Positions 52,351 through 62,603 of a stretch of 64,000 bases of DNA are shown here, in pieces (position 1 is the stretch's first letter; the number at the start of each line of letters is the position of its first letter). A program made the position numbers and the translations under genes. Under the pieces are notes generated by a model, which saw only the letters and a program-made list of their open reading frames with translations, was not told the DNA's origin and searched no databases. The DNA is from Lachnospiraceae bacterium. Its GTDB lineage: Bacteria > Bacillota > Clostridia > Lachnospirales > Lachnospiraceae. The stretch spans positions 1-64,000 of the forward strand of contig JAQVCQ010000001.1 in assembly GCA_028689715.1 (NCBI GenBank), in the 5' to 3' direction.

Positions 52351-53553
52351 ATGGCATTAACATTATCAAAAAAAGCGCAGTCTGTAAAACCATCTTCAAC
52401 ATTAGCAATTACAGCAAAAGCGAAAGAAATGAAGGCAAGTGGAATCGATGTTGTAGGATTTGGAGCAGGTGAACCAGATTTTAATACACCTGATAATGTT
52501 TGTGAAGCAGCTATTTCTGCAATCAAAAGTGGATTTACAAAATATACTCCTGCTTCTGGAACAAATGAGTTAAAAGAAGCAATCTGTAAAAAATTCAAGG
52601 ATTTTAATGGAATTGAATATAAACCAAATCAGATCGTGATCAGCAATGGTGGAAAACATTCCTTATCTAATATTTTTGATGCGATCTTAAATGCAGGAGA
52701 TGAGGTAATCATTCCAGCACCATATTGGCTGAGCTATCCTGAAATGGTAAAACTGTCTGATGGTGTACCTGTTTATATTGAAGGATCAAAAGAGAACGGA
52801 TATAAAGTAACTGCAGATCAGGTTCAAAAAGTCATTACTGATAAAACAAAAGCGCTTATTCTTAATTCACCAAGTAATCCTACAGGTATGATCTATACAC
52901 TGGAAGAACTTACAGCAATCGCTGAAGTAGTAGTGAAAAATGATATTTTTGTAGTTGCTGATGAAATGTATGAGTATTTGATTTATGGAGAAGAAAAACA
53001 TATCAGTATTGCTTCATTAAATGAAGAAATCTACAAAAGAACCATTACATGCAGTGGTCTGTCAAAAAGTTATTCCATGACAGGATGGAGAATTGGATAT
53101 ACAGGTTCTTCGGTTGAAATTGCTAAGCTTATGAGCTCTGTTCAGTCACATGCGACATCCAATCCGAACTCCATCGCTCAAAAAGCAGCATTGGAAGCAC
53201 TCGTAGGCCCTCAGGACGCTGTAGAAGCAATGAAAAAAGAGTTTAATGATAGAAGACTCTATATGTATAACCGAGTCGCAGCAATGTCTCATATCTCATG
53301 TCTGGAGCCTAAAGGAGCTTTTTATGTGTTCATAGACTGTTCAGAAGCTCTTTCTATGAAATATAAAGGAGAAGTAGTCGGAACAGCTGACAGACTGACA
53401 GAAATATTGCTTGAAGAAAAACAGGTCGCTGTAGTACCATGTGCTGATTTTGGATTCCCAAATCATATCAGACTTTCTTATGCGATCAGTATGAAACAGA
53501 TTGAAAAAGGACTGGATCGAATTGAGTCTTTTACAAAGGAATTAGAAGCATAA
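52351..53553 (+). CDS. Pyridoxal phosphate-dependent aminotransferase (aspartate type, class I)
   Basis: A 400-aa fold-type I aminotransferase, closest to Firmicute aspartate aminotransferases: GFGAGEPDFNTPDNV near the N-terminus, ISNGGKHSLSNIFDAI, NSPSNPTGMIYTLEEL, VADEMYEYLIYG, the PLP lysine Lys239 in CSGLSKSYSMTGWRIGY, and HIRLSYA at the end. Aspartate/2-oxoglutarate is the likely pair, but related enzymes accept aromatic or other amino acids. RBS GAGGTG. The stop overlaps the next start by one base. Confidence 0.93.
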   Translation: MALTLSKKAQSVKPSSTLAITAKAKEMKASGIDVVGFGAGEPDFNTPDNVCEAAISAIKSGFTKYTPASGTNELKEAICKKFKDFNGIEYKPNQIVISNGGKHSLSNIFDAILNAGDEVIIPAPYWLSYPEMVKLSDGVPVYIEGSKENGYKVTADQVQKVITDKTKALILNSPSNPTGMIYTLEELTAIAEVVVKNDIFVVADEMYEYLIYGEEKHISIASLNEEIYKRTITCSGLSKSYSMTGWRIGYTGSSVEIAKLMSSVQSHATSNPNSIAQKAALEALVGPQDAVEAMKKEFNDRRLYMYNRVAAMSHISCLEPKGAFYVFIDCSEALSMKYKGEVVGTADRLTEILLEEKQVAVVPCADFGFPNHIRLSYAISMKQIEKGLDRIESFTKELEA

Positions 53554-54089
53554 TGGAAGAGTTCAAGAGATTAGACAGAGAACTGATCTGTAAGGGATCA
53601 ATTATTGATTATTATAAAGATACAGTGTTAGTTCCGAACGGGAATATCGTGAAATGGGATTTTATCGGACATAAAGGTGCAGCTGCCATCGTACCGGTCA
53701 ATGCTGAAGGTAATATAGTTATGGTACGCCAGTATCGTAATGCGCTGGATCGGTATACATGGGAAATTCCGGCTGGAGGTCTTGACTCACCGGAAGAACC
53801 AACGTTTGATGCAGCAAAAAGAGAACTGTCGGAAGAAACAGGATATAAGACCCAGAATATTGAATTTTTGATCAGTATCAGAACAGCAGTAGCATTTTGT
53901 AATGAAAAAATTGATATCTATGTTGCTTTTGATCTGGAAAAAGGAGAACAGGATCTGGATGAAGATGAATTCATTCATATCAGAGAATTTTCCCTGAATG
54001 AACTGACAGAGATGATTTTTGATGGCAGAATTGAAGACAATAAAACAATCTCAGCAATTTTAGCATATAAAGCCAAGTATAAAATGTAA
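53553..54089 (+). CDS. NUDIX hydrolase, ADP-ribose pyrophosphatase type
   Basis: A 178-aa NUDIX protein with a complete Nudix box: GGLDSPEEPTFDAAKRELSEETGY (residues about 75-98; split here GGLDSPEE and RELSEETGY). The preceding VMVRQYRNALDRYTWEIPAG is typical of ADP-ribose and sugar-nucleotide pyrophosphatases (NudF class). It starts in the stop codon of the aminotransferase gene (TAATG), so translation is coupled. Confidence 0.92.
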   Translation: MEEFKRLDRELICKGSIIDYYKDTVLVPNGNIVKWDFIGHKGAAAIVPVNAEGNIVMVRQYRNALDRYTWEIPAGGLDSPEEPTFDAAKRELSEETGYKTQNIEFLISIRTAVAFCNEKIDIYVAFDLEKGEQDLDEDEFIHIREFSLNELTEMIFDGRIEDNKTISAILAYKAKYKM

Positions 54090-54125
54090 AAACAGCTTAT
54101 TTTCAGCAAAATATCCAAAAATCCA

Positions 54126-54154
54126 TTGCTTTTATGAATTATTCTCTTTATAAT
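54126..54154 (+). promoter_or_regulatory. Promoter of the xerD-like gene
   Basis: TTGCTT (54126-54131), 17-bp spacer, consensus TATAAT (54149-54154). Confidence 0.7.
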
Positions 54155-54204
54155 GATGGTTAGACGTTCGAAACCGGATTTATGAGGAAAGGCTTGGACT
54201 TTTT

Positions 54205-55089
54205 ATGGAAAGAGAGATTCAGTCGTTTATCGCGTATCTGCAGAATAATAAAAAAACATCATTAAATACTGAGCTTTCTTATAAAAGAGATCTGAACAAA
54301 ATGATGCAATATATGAATAAGCAGGGTGTGTTTCATACATCTGAGATTACAAAGACGCATCTGACATCATATCTTGATCATTTGAACCAGAGTGGTTTTG
54401 CTGCAGCAACAGTATCCAGGCATATTGCTTCTTTGAAAGCATACTTTCATTTCTTATCTGAAATGAAGGCTGATCTGGATGATATTACATTTATACTAAA
54501 GGCACCTAAGATTGAAAAGAGAGTTCCAGAAGTACTATCGTCTGATGAAGTTGTTCAGTTGCTGAATCAGCCAAAGGCAGATACCCCAAAGGAAATCAGG
54601 GATAAGGCAATGCTTGAAACTTTATACGCAACAGGGATCCGGGTAAGTGAGCTGATTTCATTAAAACTTTCTGATATCAATTTACATCAGGGTCATCTGA
54701 TCTGTAGAGATTATAATAAAGAAAGAATGATTCCGCTTGGTTCTCAGGCAAGGAAAGCACTTTCCAGATATATAGACCATTCGAGATGTATTCTCCTTGA
54801 AGACGAGGACGAAGAGACCTTATTCGTGAACTGTGCAGGTCAGCCAATGAGTCGGCAGGGATTTTGGAAGATCATCAAACAATATTCAAAAAAAGCAGGA
54901 ATCAAGGCAGATATTACACCTCATACGATCAGGCATTCCTTTGCAGCACACCTTGTTGAAAATGGTGCGGATTTAAGAAGTGTACAGGAAATGCTTGGAC
55001 ATTCTGACATTTCTACAACTCAGATCTATGCACATCTTTCAAATAGTAAAATAAAAGACGTATATATGAAAGCACATCCCAGAGGATAA
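54205..55089 (+). CDS. xerD: Tyrosine recombinase XerD-like
   Basis: A 294-aa site-specific recombinase of Xer size, with an N-terminal SAM-like DNA-binding domain (YLQNNKKTSLNTELSYKRDL) and the catalytic domain. Catalytic residues visible: Arg146 in ATGIRVSELI, HTIRHSFAAHLVENG, GHSDISTTQIYAHL with nucleophile Tyr275. It most likely resolves chromosome dimers at dif with a partner, but the window has no dif site that I recognise. No att sites or phage genes adjoin it. Confidence 0.9.
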   Translation: MEREIQSFIAYLQNNKKTSLNTELSYKRDLNKMMQYMNKQGVFHTSEITKTHLTSYLDHLNQSGFAAATVSRHIASLKAYFHFLSEMKADLDDITFILKAPKIEKRVPEVLSSDEVVQLLNQPKADTPKEIRDKAMLETLYATGIRVSELISLKLSDINLHQGHLICRDYNKERMIPLGSQARKALSRYIDHSRCILLEDEDEETLFVNCAGQPMSRQGFWKIIKQYSKKAGIKADITPHTIRHSFAAHLVENGADLRSVQEMLGHSDISTTQIYAHLSNSKIKDVYMKAHPRG

Positions 55090-55106
55090 TGGGATGTGCT
55101 TTTTTA
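55071..55106 (+). terminator. Terminator of xerD-like gene
   Basis: AGCACATCCC (55071-55080) pairs exactly with GGGATGTGCT (55091-55100), then TTTTTT. The 5' arm is inside the last codons, so the stop codon sits in the loop. Confidence 0.92.
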
Positions 55107-55122
55107 GGTTTCTCTATTTTAT

Positions 55123-56151
55123 TTATTCGTAGGATGCGATTTCATAGATCAGTCGTTCGCTGTCTTCCCAGCCAAGACATGGATCCGTTATTGATTTTCC
55201 ATAAACACCGTCACCAATTTTTTGACAACCTTCTTCCAGATAACTTTCGATCATAACACCTTTTACAAGTTGATGAATATCAGGACTGGTCTTTCTGCTG
55301 TGCATGACTTCTTTCACGATCCGGATCTGTTCTTGATACATTTTATTGGAATTGGAGTGATTTGCATCAATAATGGTAGCAGGGTTAACGAGATCCATTT
55401 CGTTATACATATCAAAAAGACGGTGCAAGTCTTCATAATGATAGTTCGGGATAGAATTTCCGTGCTTGTTCACAGCGCCTCTGAGAACAGTATGCGCAAG
55501 TTCGTTTCCGGTAGTGGTCACTTCATAACCACGGTAAATAAAAGAGTGCGGGTGTTGCGCTGCATAAACTGAGTTCAGCATGACTGAATAATCACCACTT
55601 GTAGGGTTTTTCATACCGGCTGGTACATCAAAACCACTTACCGTCAGACGATGCTGCTGGTCTTCGACAGAACGAGCACCAATTGCTACATAAGAAAGGA
55701 TATCAGAAACATATCCCCAGTTTTCAGGATAAAGCATTTCATCTGCTGCAGTCAGACCAGTTTCTGAAATCGCACGTATATGCATTTTTCTCATTGAAAT
55801 AAGTCCCTGTAAAAAATCAGGTTGCTTTTCAGGGTCAGGCTGATGTACCATTCCTTTGTAACCTTCACCTGTAGTTCTTGGCTTGTTAGTATATATTCTT
55901 GGAATCAGGATCAGCTTATCAGATACTTTTTCCTGAAGTTTTGATAATCTGTTAATATAATCGCAGACGGAATCTTCATTATCTGCTGAACATGGTCCGA
56001 TGATCACTAAAAATTTATTGGATACCCCTGTAATCACATCTCTGATTTCGCGGTCACGCTGCTCTTTTATCTGAAGCAGAGCGGGTGGAAGAGGATATTC
56101 TTCCCTTATTTCCTGAGGGGTAGGAAGTAATCTGATAAAATTGAATCCCAT
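55123..56151 (-). CDS. aroF: 3-deoxy-7-phosphoheptulonate (DAHP) synthase, class I AroF/G/H type
   Basis: DAHP synthase condenses PEP and erythrose 4-phosphate, the entry to aromatic amino acid synthesis. The 342-aa protein is of the AroF/G/H type: VIIGPCSADNEDS with the metal-binding cysteine, YTNKPRTTGEGYKGMVHQPD, AIGARSVEDQQHR, NPTSGDYS and IDANHSNSNK. It is transcribed on the - strand from its own consensus promoter, with AAAGGAG as RBS. The leader is only about 30 nt, which leaves no room for an attenuator, so control is likely allosteric. Confidence 0.95.
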   Translation of the reverse strand: MGFNFIRLLPTPQEIREEYPLPPALLQIKEQRDREIRDVITGVSNKFLVIIGPCSADNEDSVCDYINRLSKLQEKVSDKLILIPRIYTNKPRTTGEGYKGMVHQPDPEKQPDFLQGLISMRKMHIRAISETGLTAADEMLYPENWGYVSDILSYVAIGARSVEDQQHRLTVSGFDVPAGMKNPTSGDYSVMLNSVYAAQHPHSFIYRGYEVTTTGNELAHTVLRGAVNKHGNSIPNYHYEDLHRLFDMYNEMDLVNPATIIDANHSNSNKMYQEQIRIVKEVMHSRKTSPDIHQLVKGVMIESYLEEGCQKIGDGVYGKSITDPCLGWEDSERLIYEIASYE

Positions 56152-56189
56152 AATTATTCTCCTTTGGTTTCGTTTGCAAAAGCATGTCT

Positions 56190-56218
56190 ATTATAGTATA
56201 TCTTTTGATGTTGTGCAA
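56190..56218 (-). promoter_or_regulatory. Promoter of aroF
   Basis: Read on the reverse strand: TTGCAC (56218-56213), 17-bp spacer, consensus TATAAT (56195-56190). Confidence 0.78.
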
Positions 56219-56293
56219 GAAAATGTAACGAATGACGAAGGCTGACTTGCTATCAGTTTATAATTTCTTTATAATATATTAGAACCTCGCATA

Positions 56294-56322
56294 TTGACAC
56301 TGAAAAAATGCGGTGCTATTAT
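56294..56322 (+). promoter_or_regulatory. Promoter of iscS-iscU-mnmA
   Basis: Consensus TTGACA (56294-56299), 17-bp spacer, TATTAT (56317-56322), divergent from the aroF promoter. Confidence 0.8.
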
Positions 56323-56374
56323 GAAAACACACAATACGAAGTGGATTACTAGGAAATGAAAGCAGGGTAAGATT

Positions 56375-57568
56375 ATGAATAAAGAGAAACAATCATTTAT
56401 TTATTTTGATAATGCAGCTACTACCAAAACTGCACCTGAGGTCGTGGAAGCCATGCTTCCTTACTTCACAGAATATTTTGGGAATCCAAGCAGCATCTAT
56501 ACATTAGCTGGAACCAGCAAGAAGGCAGTCACACAGTCAAGAGATATCATTGCCGGTGCACTTGGTGCCGAATCAAATGAAATCTATTTTACAGCAGGCG
56601 GATCTGAAGCTGATAACTGGGCATTGATCGCTACGGCAGAAGCTTATGAATCGAAAGGAAAACATATCATAACATCCTCGATTGAGCATCATGCTGTATT
56701 GTCGACTTGCCATTATCTCGAAAAGCGTGGATTTGAAGTGACTTATCTTCCGGTTGATGAGTATGGTCTGATCGACTTGAATGAATTAAAACGTTCAATC
56801 AGAACAGATACGATTCTCATTTCAATTATGTTTGCTAATAATGAAATTGGAACAATACAGCCTGTAATAGAAATTGGTAAGATCGCGAAGGAACATAAGA
56901 TATTATTTCATACAGATGCAGTACAGGCATTTGGGCAGATTCCGATATCAGTTGATGAAATGAATATAGATATGCTGAGTGCAAGTGGACATAAACTGAA
57001 TGGCCCGAAAGGAATTGGTTTTTTATATATTAGAAAAGGTGTGAAGTCCCGTTCCTTTATCCATGGAGGTCAGCAGGAGAGAGGCAGACGTGCGGGAACA
57101 GAAAATGTTCCTGGAATCGTTGGGATGGGAGCTGCTACAAAGCGTGCACTTTCTATTATGGAAGAAAAGACGTTGAAAGAATTAGAACTCCGTGATTATA
57201 TGATCAATAAGACCTTGAAAGAAGTACCTTTTGCAAGATTAAATGGTCATCCAACGTTAAGGCTTCCAAACAATATTAACCTTGGTTTTGAATTTGTAGA
57301 AGGGGAATCGCTTCTGATCAAACTTGATATGGAAGGAATCTGTGCATCCAGTGGTTCTGCATGTACATCAGGTTCTTTGGATCCATCCCATGTATTACTT
57401 GCTATTGGTCTGCCACATGAAAAAGCACATGGATCACTTAGAATTTCAATAAGTGAAGAGAACACAAAAGAAGAAGTGGATTTTACAATAGAAAAAATAA
57501 AAGAGATTTTGGAATATCTCAGAAACATGTCACCACTTTATGAAGATTATAAGAAAAAACATCAGTAA
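56375..57568 (+). CDS. iscS: Cysteine desulfurase (NifS/IscS class I)
   Basis: A PLP enzyme that takes sulfur from cysteine as an enzyme-bound persulfide. 397 aa with YFDNAATTKTAPEVVEAM at the start, HAVLSTCHYLEKRG, DAVQAFGQIPISV, PLP lysine Lys207 in SASGHKLNGPKGIGFLY and persulfide cysteine Cys330 in SSGSACTSGSLDPSHVL. The long loop around Cys330 marks class I. The next two genes accept its sulfur: the scaffold IscU/NifU and the tRNA thiolase MnmA. Confidence 0.95.
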   Translation: MNKEKQSFIYFDNAATTKTAPEVVEAMLPYFTEYFGNPSSIYTLAGTSKKAVTQSRDIIAGALGAESNEIYFTAGGSEADNWALIATAEAYESKGKHIITSSIEHHAVLSTCHYLEKRGFEVTYLPVDEYGLIDLNELKRSIRTDTILISIMFANNEIGTIQPVIEIGKIAKEHKILFHTDAVQAFGQIPISVDEMNIDMLSASGHKLNGPKGIGFLYIRKGVKSRSFIHGGQQERGRRAGTENVPGIVGMGAATKRALSIMEEKTLKELELRDYMINKTLKEVPFARLNGHPTLRLPNNINLGFEFVEGESLLIKLDMEGICASSGSACTSGSLDPSHVLLAIGLPHEKAHGSLRISISEENTKEEVDFTIEKIKEILEYLRNMSPLYEDYKKKHQ

Positions 57569-57635
57569 TGACCTGAAAAGGGACTGAAAGAAGCGGTGTA
57601 GAATATGAATATTCTATACTGATATAAGGAAAGGT

Positions 57636-58088
57636 ATGGTTAATCATATGTATAGTGAAAAAGTAATGGATCATTTTTCGAATCCAAGAAATATGGGTGA
57701 AATAGAAAATGCCAGCGGCGTAGGTACGGTAGGTAATGCAAAGTGCGGTGATATCATGCGTATGTATCTTGATATTGATGAAAATGGACTCATCCAGGAT
57801 GTGAAGTTTAAAACATTTGGATGTGGTGCGGCAGTTGCTACAAGCAGTATGGCAACGGAACTGGTAAAAGGAAAAACTGTTCAAGAAGCACTTAAAATCA
57901 CAAATAAGGCTGTTACTGATGCACTTGACGGGCTGCCACCGGTAAAAGTACATTGTTCCCTTCTTGCAGAGGAAGCAATTCATGCCGCATTATGGGATTA
58001 CGCTCAGAAAAATGGAATAGAAATAGAAGGACTGTCACAGCCAAAGACAGATATTCATGATGGTGAGGAAGAAGAGACCTATGAATAA
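57636..58088 (+). CDS. iscU: Iron-sulfur cluster scaffold protein IscU/NifU N-terminal type
   Basis: A 150-aa scaffold on which Fe-S clusters form. Counting from ATG 57636 the three cluster cysteines are Cys37 (AKCGDIM), Cys63 ([12 protein letters not shown]) and Cys107 ([12 protein letters not shown]). An alternative ATG at 57648 ([17 protein letters not shown]) is the usual family start, but its spacing from AAAGG is 13 nt. The product has a short acidic C-terminal extension. It follows iscS and overlaps mnmA by 8 nt. Confidence 0.93.
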   Translation: MVNHMYSEKVMDHFSNPRNMGEIENASGVGTVGNAKCGDIMRMYLDIDENGLIQDVKFKTFGCGAAVATSSMATELVKGKTVQEALKITNKAVTDALDGLPPVKVHCSLLAEEAIHAALWDYAQKNGIEIEGLSQPKTDIHDGEEEETYE

Positions 58089-59157
58089 AAAAGTAGTTGT
58101 CGGAATGTCGGGTGGAGTTGATTCTTCGGTCGCAGCCTGTTTGTTAAAAGAGCAGGGATATGATGTGATCGGTGTTACCATGCAGATCTGGCAGGATGAA
58201 GAAACAGAACAGATCGAGCAGGAAGGTGGTTGCTGTGGCCTGACAGCTGTGGATGACGCCAGAAGGGTTGCTCAGGCACTTGATATTCCATATTATGTCA
58301 TGAATTTCAAACAGGAGTTCAGAACAAATGTAATCGATTATTTTGTGAATGCATATCTGGAAGGAAAAACACCAAATCCCTGTATTGCGTGTAACAGATA
58401 TGTGAAATGGGAATCTCTTTTACAAAGAAGTCTGGAGATTGGTGCAGATTATATTGCGACCGGTCATTATGCCAGAATAGAAAAAGTACCTAGTGGAAGG
58501 TATTCACTTAAAATGTCCAAAACAGCGGAGAAGGATCAGACCTATGCATTGTATAACCTGACCCAGGAACAGCTCTTAAGGACATTAATGCCTGTTGGTG
58601 ATTACACAAAAGATGAAATCAGAAAAATTGCCATTGAAAACAAACTTCCTGTTGCTCATAAAGCAGATAGTCAGGAAATTTGTTTTATTCCGGACCATGA
58701 TTATGCTGCATTTATACAAAATGAAGCTGGTGAAAGAGTGCCTGGAGCGGGTAATTTTGTGACGGAAGATGGACTTGTGATTGGGAGACATCTTGGAATT
58801 ACACATTACACGGTAGGACAGCGTAAGGGATTGAATCTTGCTCTGGGATATCCTGTATTTGTAACAAAGATCCGACCTGATACAAATGAAGTCGTGATCG
58901 GAAAAAGTGAAGATGTTTTTTCGGACAGACTGATCTGTGATCATGTAAACTATATGCTGGAAGACGACCTTATAGAATCAAAACATTTACTGGCCAAGAT
59001 CAGATATGGTCATAAAGGCGAATACTGTACGATTCGAAAAAATGAAGATGGTTCTCTGGATTGTGTTTTTGATAAACCTGTCAGAGCAGTCACACCCGGA
59101 CAAGCAGTTGTATTTTATGAAAACGGATACGTATTTGGAGGCGGAACCATTCGGTAA
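58081..59157 (+). CDS. mnmA: tRNA-specific 2-thiouridylase MnmA
   Basis: MnmA adds the 2-thio group to wobble uridine of Lys, Glu and Gln tRNAs. 358 aa with the PP-loop [15 protein letters not shown], catalytic Cys101 ([15 protein letters not shown]) and Cys201 ([13 protein letters not shown]), and [14 protein letters not shown] 58081 overlaps iscU; the frame open upstream from 58057 would overlap more. The genomic order iscS-iscU-mnmA suggests a dedicated sulfur relay; the tRNA-Glu at 5.9 kb (CTC anticodon) is not a substrate, as it lacks U34. Confidence 0.95.
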   Translation: MNKKVVVGMSGGVDSSVAACLLKEQGYDVIGVTMQIWQDEETEQIEQEGGCCGLTAVDDARRVAQALDIPYYVMNFKQEFRTNVIDYFVNAYLEGKTPNPCIACNRYVKWESLLQRSLEIGADYIATGHYARIEKVPSGRYSLKMSKTAEKDQTYALYNLTQEQLLRTLMPVGDYTKDEIRKIAIENKLPVAHKADSQEICFIPDHDYAAFIQNEAGERVPGAGNFVTEDGLVIGRHLGITHYTVGQRKGLNLALGYPVFVTKIRPDTNEVVIGKSEDVFSDRLICDHVNYMLEDDLIESKHLLAKIRYGHKGEYCTIRKNEDGSLDCVFDKPVRAVTPGQAVVFYENGYVFGGGTIR

Positions 59158-59170
59158 CCGCCTCTGTTTT
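59138..59170 (+). terminator. Terminator of iscS-mnmA operon
   Basis: GAGGCGG (59138-59144) pairs with CCGCCTC (59158-59164), extended inward by ACC/GGT, and is followed by TGTTTTTA. It overlaps the mnmA stop. Confidence 0.85.
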
Positions 59171-59985
59171 TATAATGGCTTGTATTCAGGGATATGTTTT
59201 TCGTAAATACAATAATATTTGTAGCCTATTTCTTTTAATAAAGAAGCAGCTTCAGCAAAATAATCTCCTACCTGAGCAGCTTTATGTGCATCGGAACCAA
59301 TCGTGATCCGGTCTCCACCAAGTTCACGGTAACGAATCAGGATTTCTTTTGTTGGATTTGGAAGCATCAGAGAAGAGCGATAACCACCGGTATTTAATTC
59401 GATTCCCTTTTCTTTTTCGATCAGAAGAAGAAGGATCTCATCGATCAGGTCGGAATAGGCAGAATAGGTATAGCGGAATCCTCTTTCGTTCGCATAGCGT
59501 GCAATATAATCAAGATGCCCACAGACATCAAAATAATCAAAAGATTTTATATTATCAAGTGTAGTGAGAAAATATTCATCAAAAGCTTCTTTTTCATTAC
59601 GACCCTCGTAATAGGAGTCGAAATAGGGATCTTTACCATGACATATATGAGTAGATCCAATAATGAAATCAAAATCATTTTCGTGTACAAATTGAAGGAT
59701 TTCCTTTTTTACATGTTTCTGGAGTCCAAGCTCCACGCCGTAAAAAAGTTTGATCTTTCCATCGTATTTTTCTTTGTAACGGATCAGATCATACAAAAAT
59801 GCATCCGGATTCAAGGAAAAAATAGCTTTTTGTCCTTCTTGATAGGGGAAATCGACATCATGGTGTTCTGTAAAACAAAGGTGCGTCAGACCTTTTTCAA
59901 TACCGGTTTTGATCATATCCTCCATGGAAGCGGTGGAATCTCCGGAAAAACTGGAGTGTAAATGATAATCAGCTTTTATTGCCAT
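59170..59985 (-). CDS. hisK: PHP-family histidinol-phosphatase
   Basis: A 271-aa PHP-domain phosphoesterase of the HisK/HisJ type that dephosphorylates histidinol phosphate in histidine synthesis. Metal-binding motifs seen: DYHLHSSFSGD at the N-terminus, CFTEHHDVDFP, IIGSTHICHGKDP, CGHLDYIAR, and GSDAHKAAQVGDYF near the C-terminus. RBS AAAGGATG on the reverse strand. No other his gene is near, so a related sugar-phosphate substrate is not excluded. It converges on mnmA with a 12-nt gap. Confidence 0.9.
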   Translation of the reverse strand: MAIKADYHLHSSFSGDSTASMEDMIKTGIEKGLTHLCFTEHHDVDFPYQEGQKAIFSLNPDAFLYDLIRYKEKYDGKIKLFYGVELGLQKHVKKEILQFVHENDFDFIIGSTHICHGKDPYFDSYYEGRNEKEAFDEYFLTTLDNIKSFDYFDVCGHLDYIARYANERGFRYTYSAYSDLIDEILLLLIEKEKGIELNTGGYRSSLMLPNPTKEILIRYRELGGDRITIGSDAHKAAQVGDYFAEAASLLKEIGYKYYCIYEKHIPEYKPL

Positions 59986-60034
59986 TTCATTTCATCCTTT
60001 CATAATGTAAGAACACATTGACAGTTACAATAAT

Positions 60035-60063
60035 ATTTTATATGATTTAGTCTGAAAAAGCAA
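60035..60063 (-). promoter_or_regulatory. Promoter of hisK
   Basis: Reverse strand: TTGCTT (60063-60058), 17-bp spacer, TAAAAT (60040-60035). Confidence 0.6.
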
Positions 60064-60108
60064 AAAAAACCTTATAAAAAAGTCAGGTACAGACATCATA
60101 ATAATAAT

Positions 60109-60138
60109 ATTCAAGATTTTTCAATTTACATCTTGAAT
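60109..60138 (+). promoter_or_regulatory. Inverted repeat overlapping the gap -35 box
   Basis: ATTCAAGAT (60109-60117) and ATCTTGAAT (60130-60138) form a perfect 9-bp dyad with a 12-bp spacer, centre-to-centre two helical turns. The right arm includes the -35 TTGAAT. This is operator geometry; no CggR-like regulator is in the window. Confidence 0.7.
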
Positions 60139-60161
60139 TTATTGTTCGGATTGTGTAGAAT
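60133..60161 (+). promoter_or_regulatory. Promoter of gap
   Basis: TTGAAT (60133-60138), 17-bp spacer, TAGAAT (60156-60161); leader about 80 nt. A second TTGACA at 60180 has no good -10. Confidence 0.7.
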
Positions 60162-60233
60162 ATACGTGCTGATAAAAATTTGACAATCATAAGGTAATTA
60201 TGGTTACATCAAAAATTATATTAATCATTCTAG

Positions 60234-61259
<1,026 letters not shown>

Positions 61260-61293
61260 TCTGTATTTAGTTCGTAACATCAAGATCCAAAAT

Positions 61294-61323
61294 GGGTCCG
61301 GTCCATAGGATCGGACTCTTTTT
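61294..61323 (+). terminator. Terminator between gap and pgk
   Basis: GGGTCCGGTCC (61294-61304) pairs with GGATCGGACTC (61308-61318) over 11 bp including two G-U, loop ATA, then TTTTT. No separate promoter for pgk is obvious, so partial read-through is likely. Confidence 0.85.
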
Positions 61324-61365
61324 AATGATGAAAATCATTACTAAATTTTATGGAGGGTATCCAAA

Positions 61366-62571
61366 ATGTTAAACAAAAAATCAGTTGATGATATCAGTGT
61401 AAAAGGAAAACGCGTTCTTTGCAGATGCGATTTCAATGTACCATTAAAAGAAGGCGTGATCACAGATGTGAACCGTCTGACAGCAGCACTTCCTACAATT
61501 AAAAAATTGATCGCTGATGGTGGTAAAGTAATTCTTTGTTCCCACCTTGGTAAACCAAAGGGTGAGCCAAAACCAGAATTATCACTTGCACCTGTTGCAG
61601 TGAAATTAGCTGAACTTCTTGGACAGGAAGTGAAGTTCGCGGCGGATGCTGAAGTAGTAGGTCCTAATGCGAAAGCAGCTGTTGCAGCAATGAATGATGG
61701 AGATGTTGTTCTTCTTGAAAACACACGTTACAGAATTGAAGAAACAAAAAATGGTGAAGCATTCAGCCAGGATCTTGCTTCTCTCTGTGATGTATTTGTA
61801 AATGATGCATTTGGAACAGCGCACAGAGCACACTGCTCAAATGTTGGTGTTGCACAGCTTGTAGACACAGCAGTCGTTGGCTACCTGATGCAGAAAGAAA
61901 TCGACTTCCTTGGTAATGCAGTAAATACACCTGTAAGACCATTCGTTGCAATTCTTGGTGGAGCAAAAGTAGCGGATAAATTAAACGTTATTTCCAATCT
62001 GCTTGAAAAATGCGATACCCTGATCATTGGTGGTGGTATGGCATATACATTCTTAAAAGCAAAAGGTATGGAAGTTGGATCATCTCTTGTAGACAATGAA
62101 AAACTTGAATACTGTAGAGAGATGGTTGAAAAAGCTGAAAAATTAGGGAAAACACTACTTCTTCCTGTAGATACAAAAATTGCTGCTTCTTTCCCAAGTC
62201 CTATTGATGCTGAAATAGAAGTAGAAAATGTTGCATGTGATCAGATCCCAGCAGATAAGATGGGTCTTGATATTGGAACAGAATCAGCAAACCTGTTTGC
62301 TGAAGCAGTAAAAACTGCAAAAACTGTTGTTTGGAACGGACCAATGGGTGTATTTGAAAACCCTATTCTTGCAAAAGGAACAATCGCTGTAGCAAAAGCA
62401 CTTGCTGAAACAGACGCAACTACGATCATCGGTGGCGGTGATTCTGCAGCAGCTGTAAATCAGCTTGGATTTGGTGATCAAATGACTCATATTTCAACTG
62501 GTGGCGGAGCTTCTCTTGAGTTTTTAGAAGGTAAAGAGCTTCCAGGTGTCGTAGCAGCTAATGATAAATAA
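61366..62571 (+). CDS. pgk: Phosphoglycerate kinase
   Basis: Pgk makes ATP from 1,3-bisphosphoglycerate. 401 aa with [61 protein letters not shown], and the C-terminal [13 protein letters not shown] and [22 protein letters not shown]. The order gap-pgk-tpiA is typical of Clostridia. Confidence 0.98.
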   Translation: MLNKKSVDDISVKGKRVLCRCDFNVPLKEGVITDVNRLTAALPTIKKLIADGGKVILCSHLGKPKGEPKPELSLAPVAVKLAELLGQEVKFAADAEVVGPNAKAAVAAMNDGDVVLLENTRYRIEETKNGEAFSQDLASLCDVFVNDAFGTAHRAHCSNVGVAQLVDTAVVGYLMQKEIDFLGNAVNTPVRPFVAILGGAKVADKLNVISNLLEKCDTLIIGGGMAYTFLKAKGMEVGSSLVDNEKLEYCREMVEKAEKLGKTLLLPVDTKIAASFPSPIDAEIEVENVACDQIPADKMGLDIGTESANLFAEAVKTAKTVVWNGPMGVFENPILAKGTIAVAKALAETDATTIIGGGDSAAAVNQLGFGDQMTHISTGGGASLEFLEGKELPGVVAANDK

Positions 62572-62603
62572 TCCTGATCAACAGGAATGAAGGAGATAAT
62601 ATT

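Noticed and set aside
54205..55089. Integrase of a mobile element
   Set aside because: Xer-like size and sequence, with no att-site duplication, excisionase, tRNA target or phage genes next to it.
56152..56189. Aromatic amino acid attenuator or T-box before aroF
   Set aside because: The predicted leader is only about 30 nt, too short for either.
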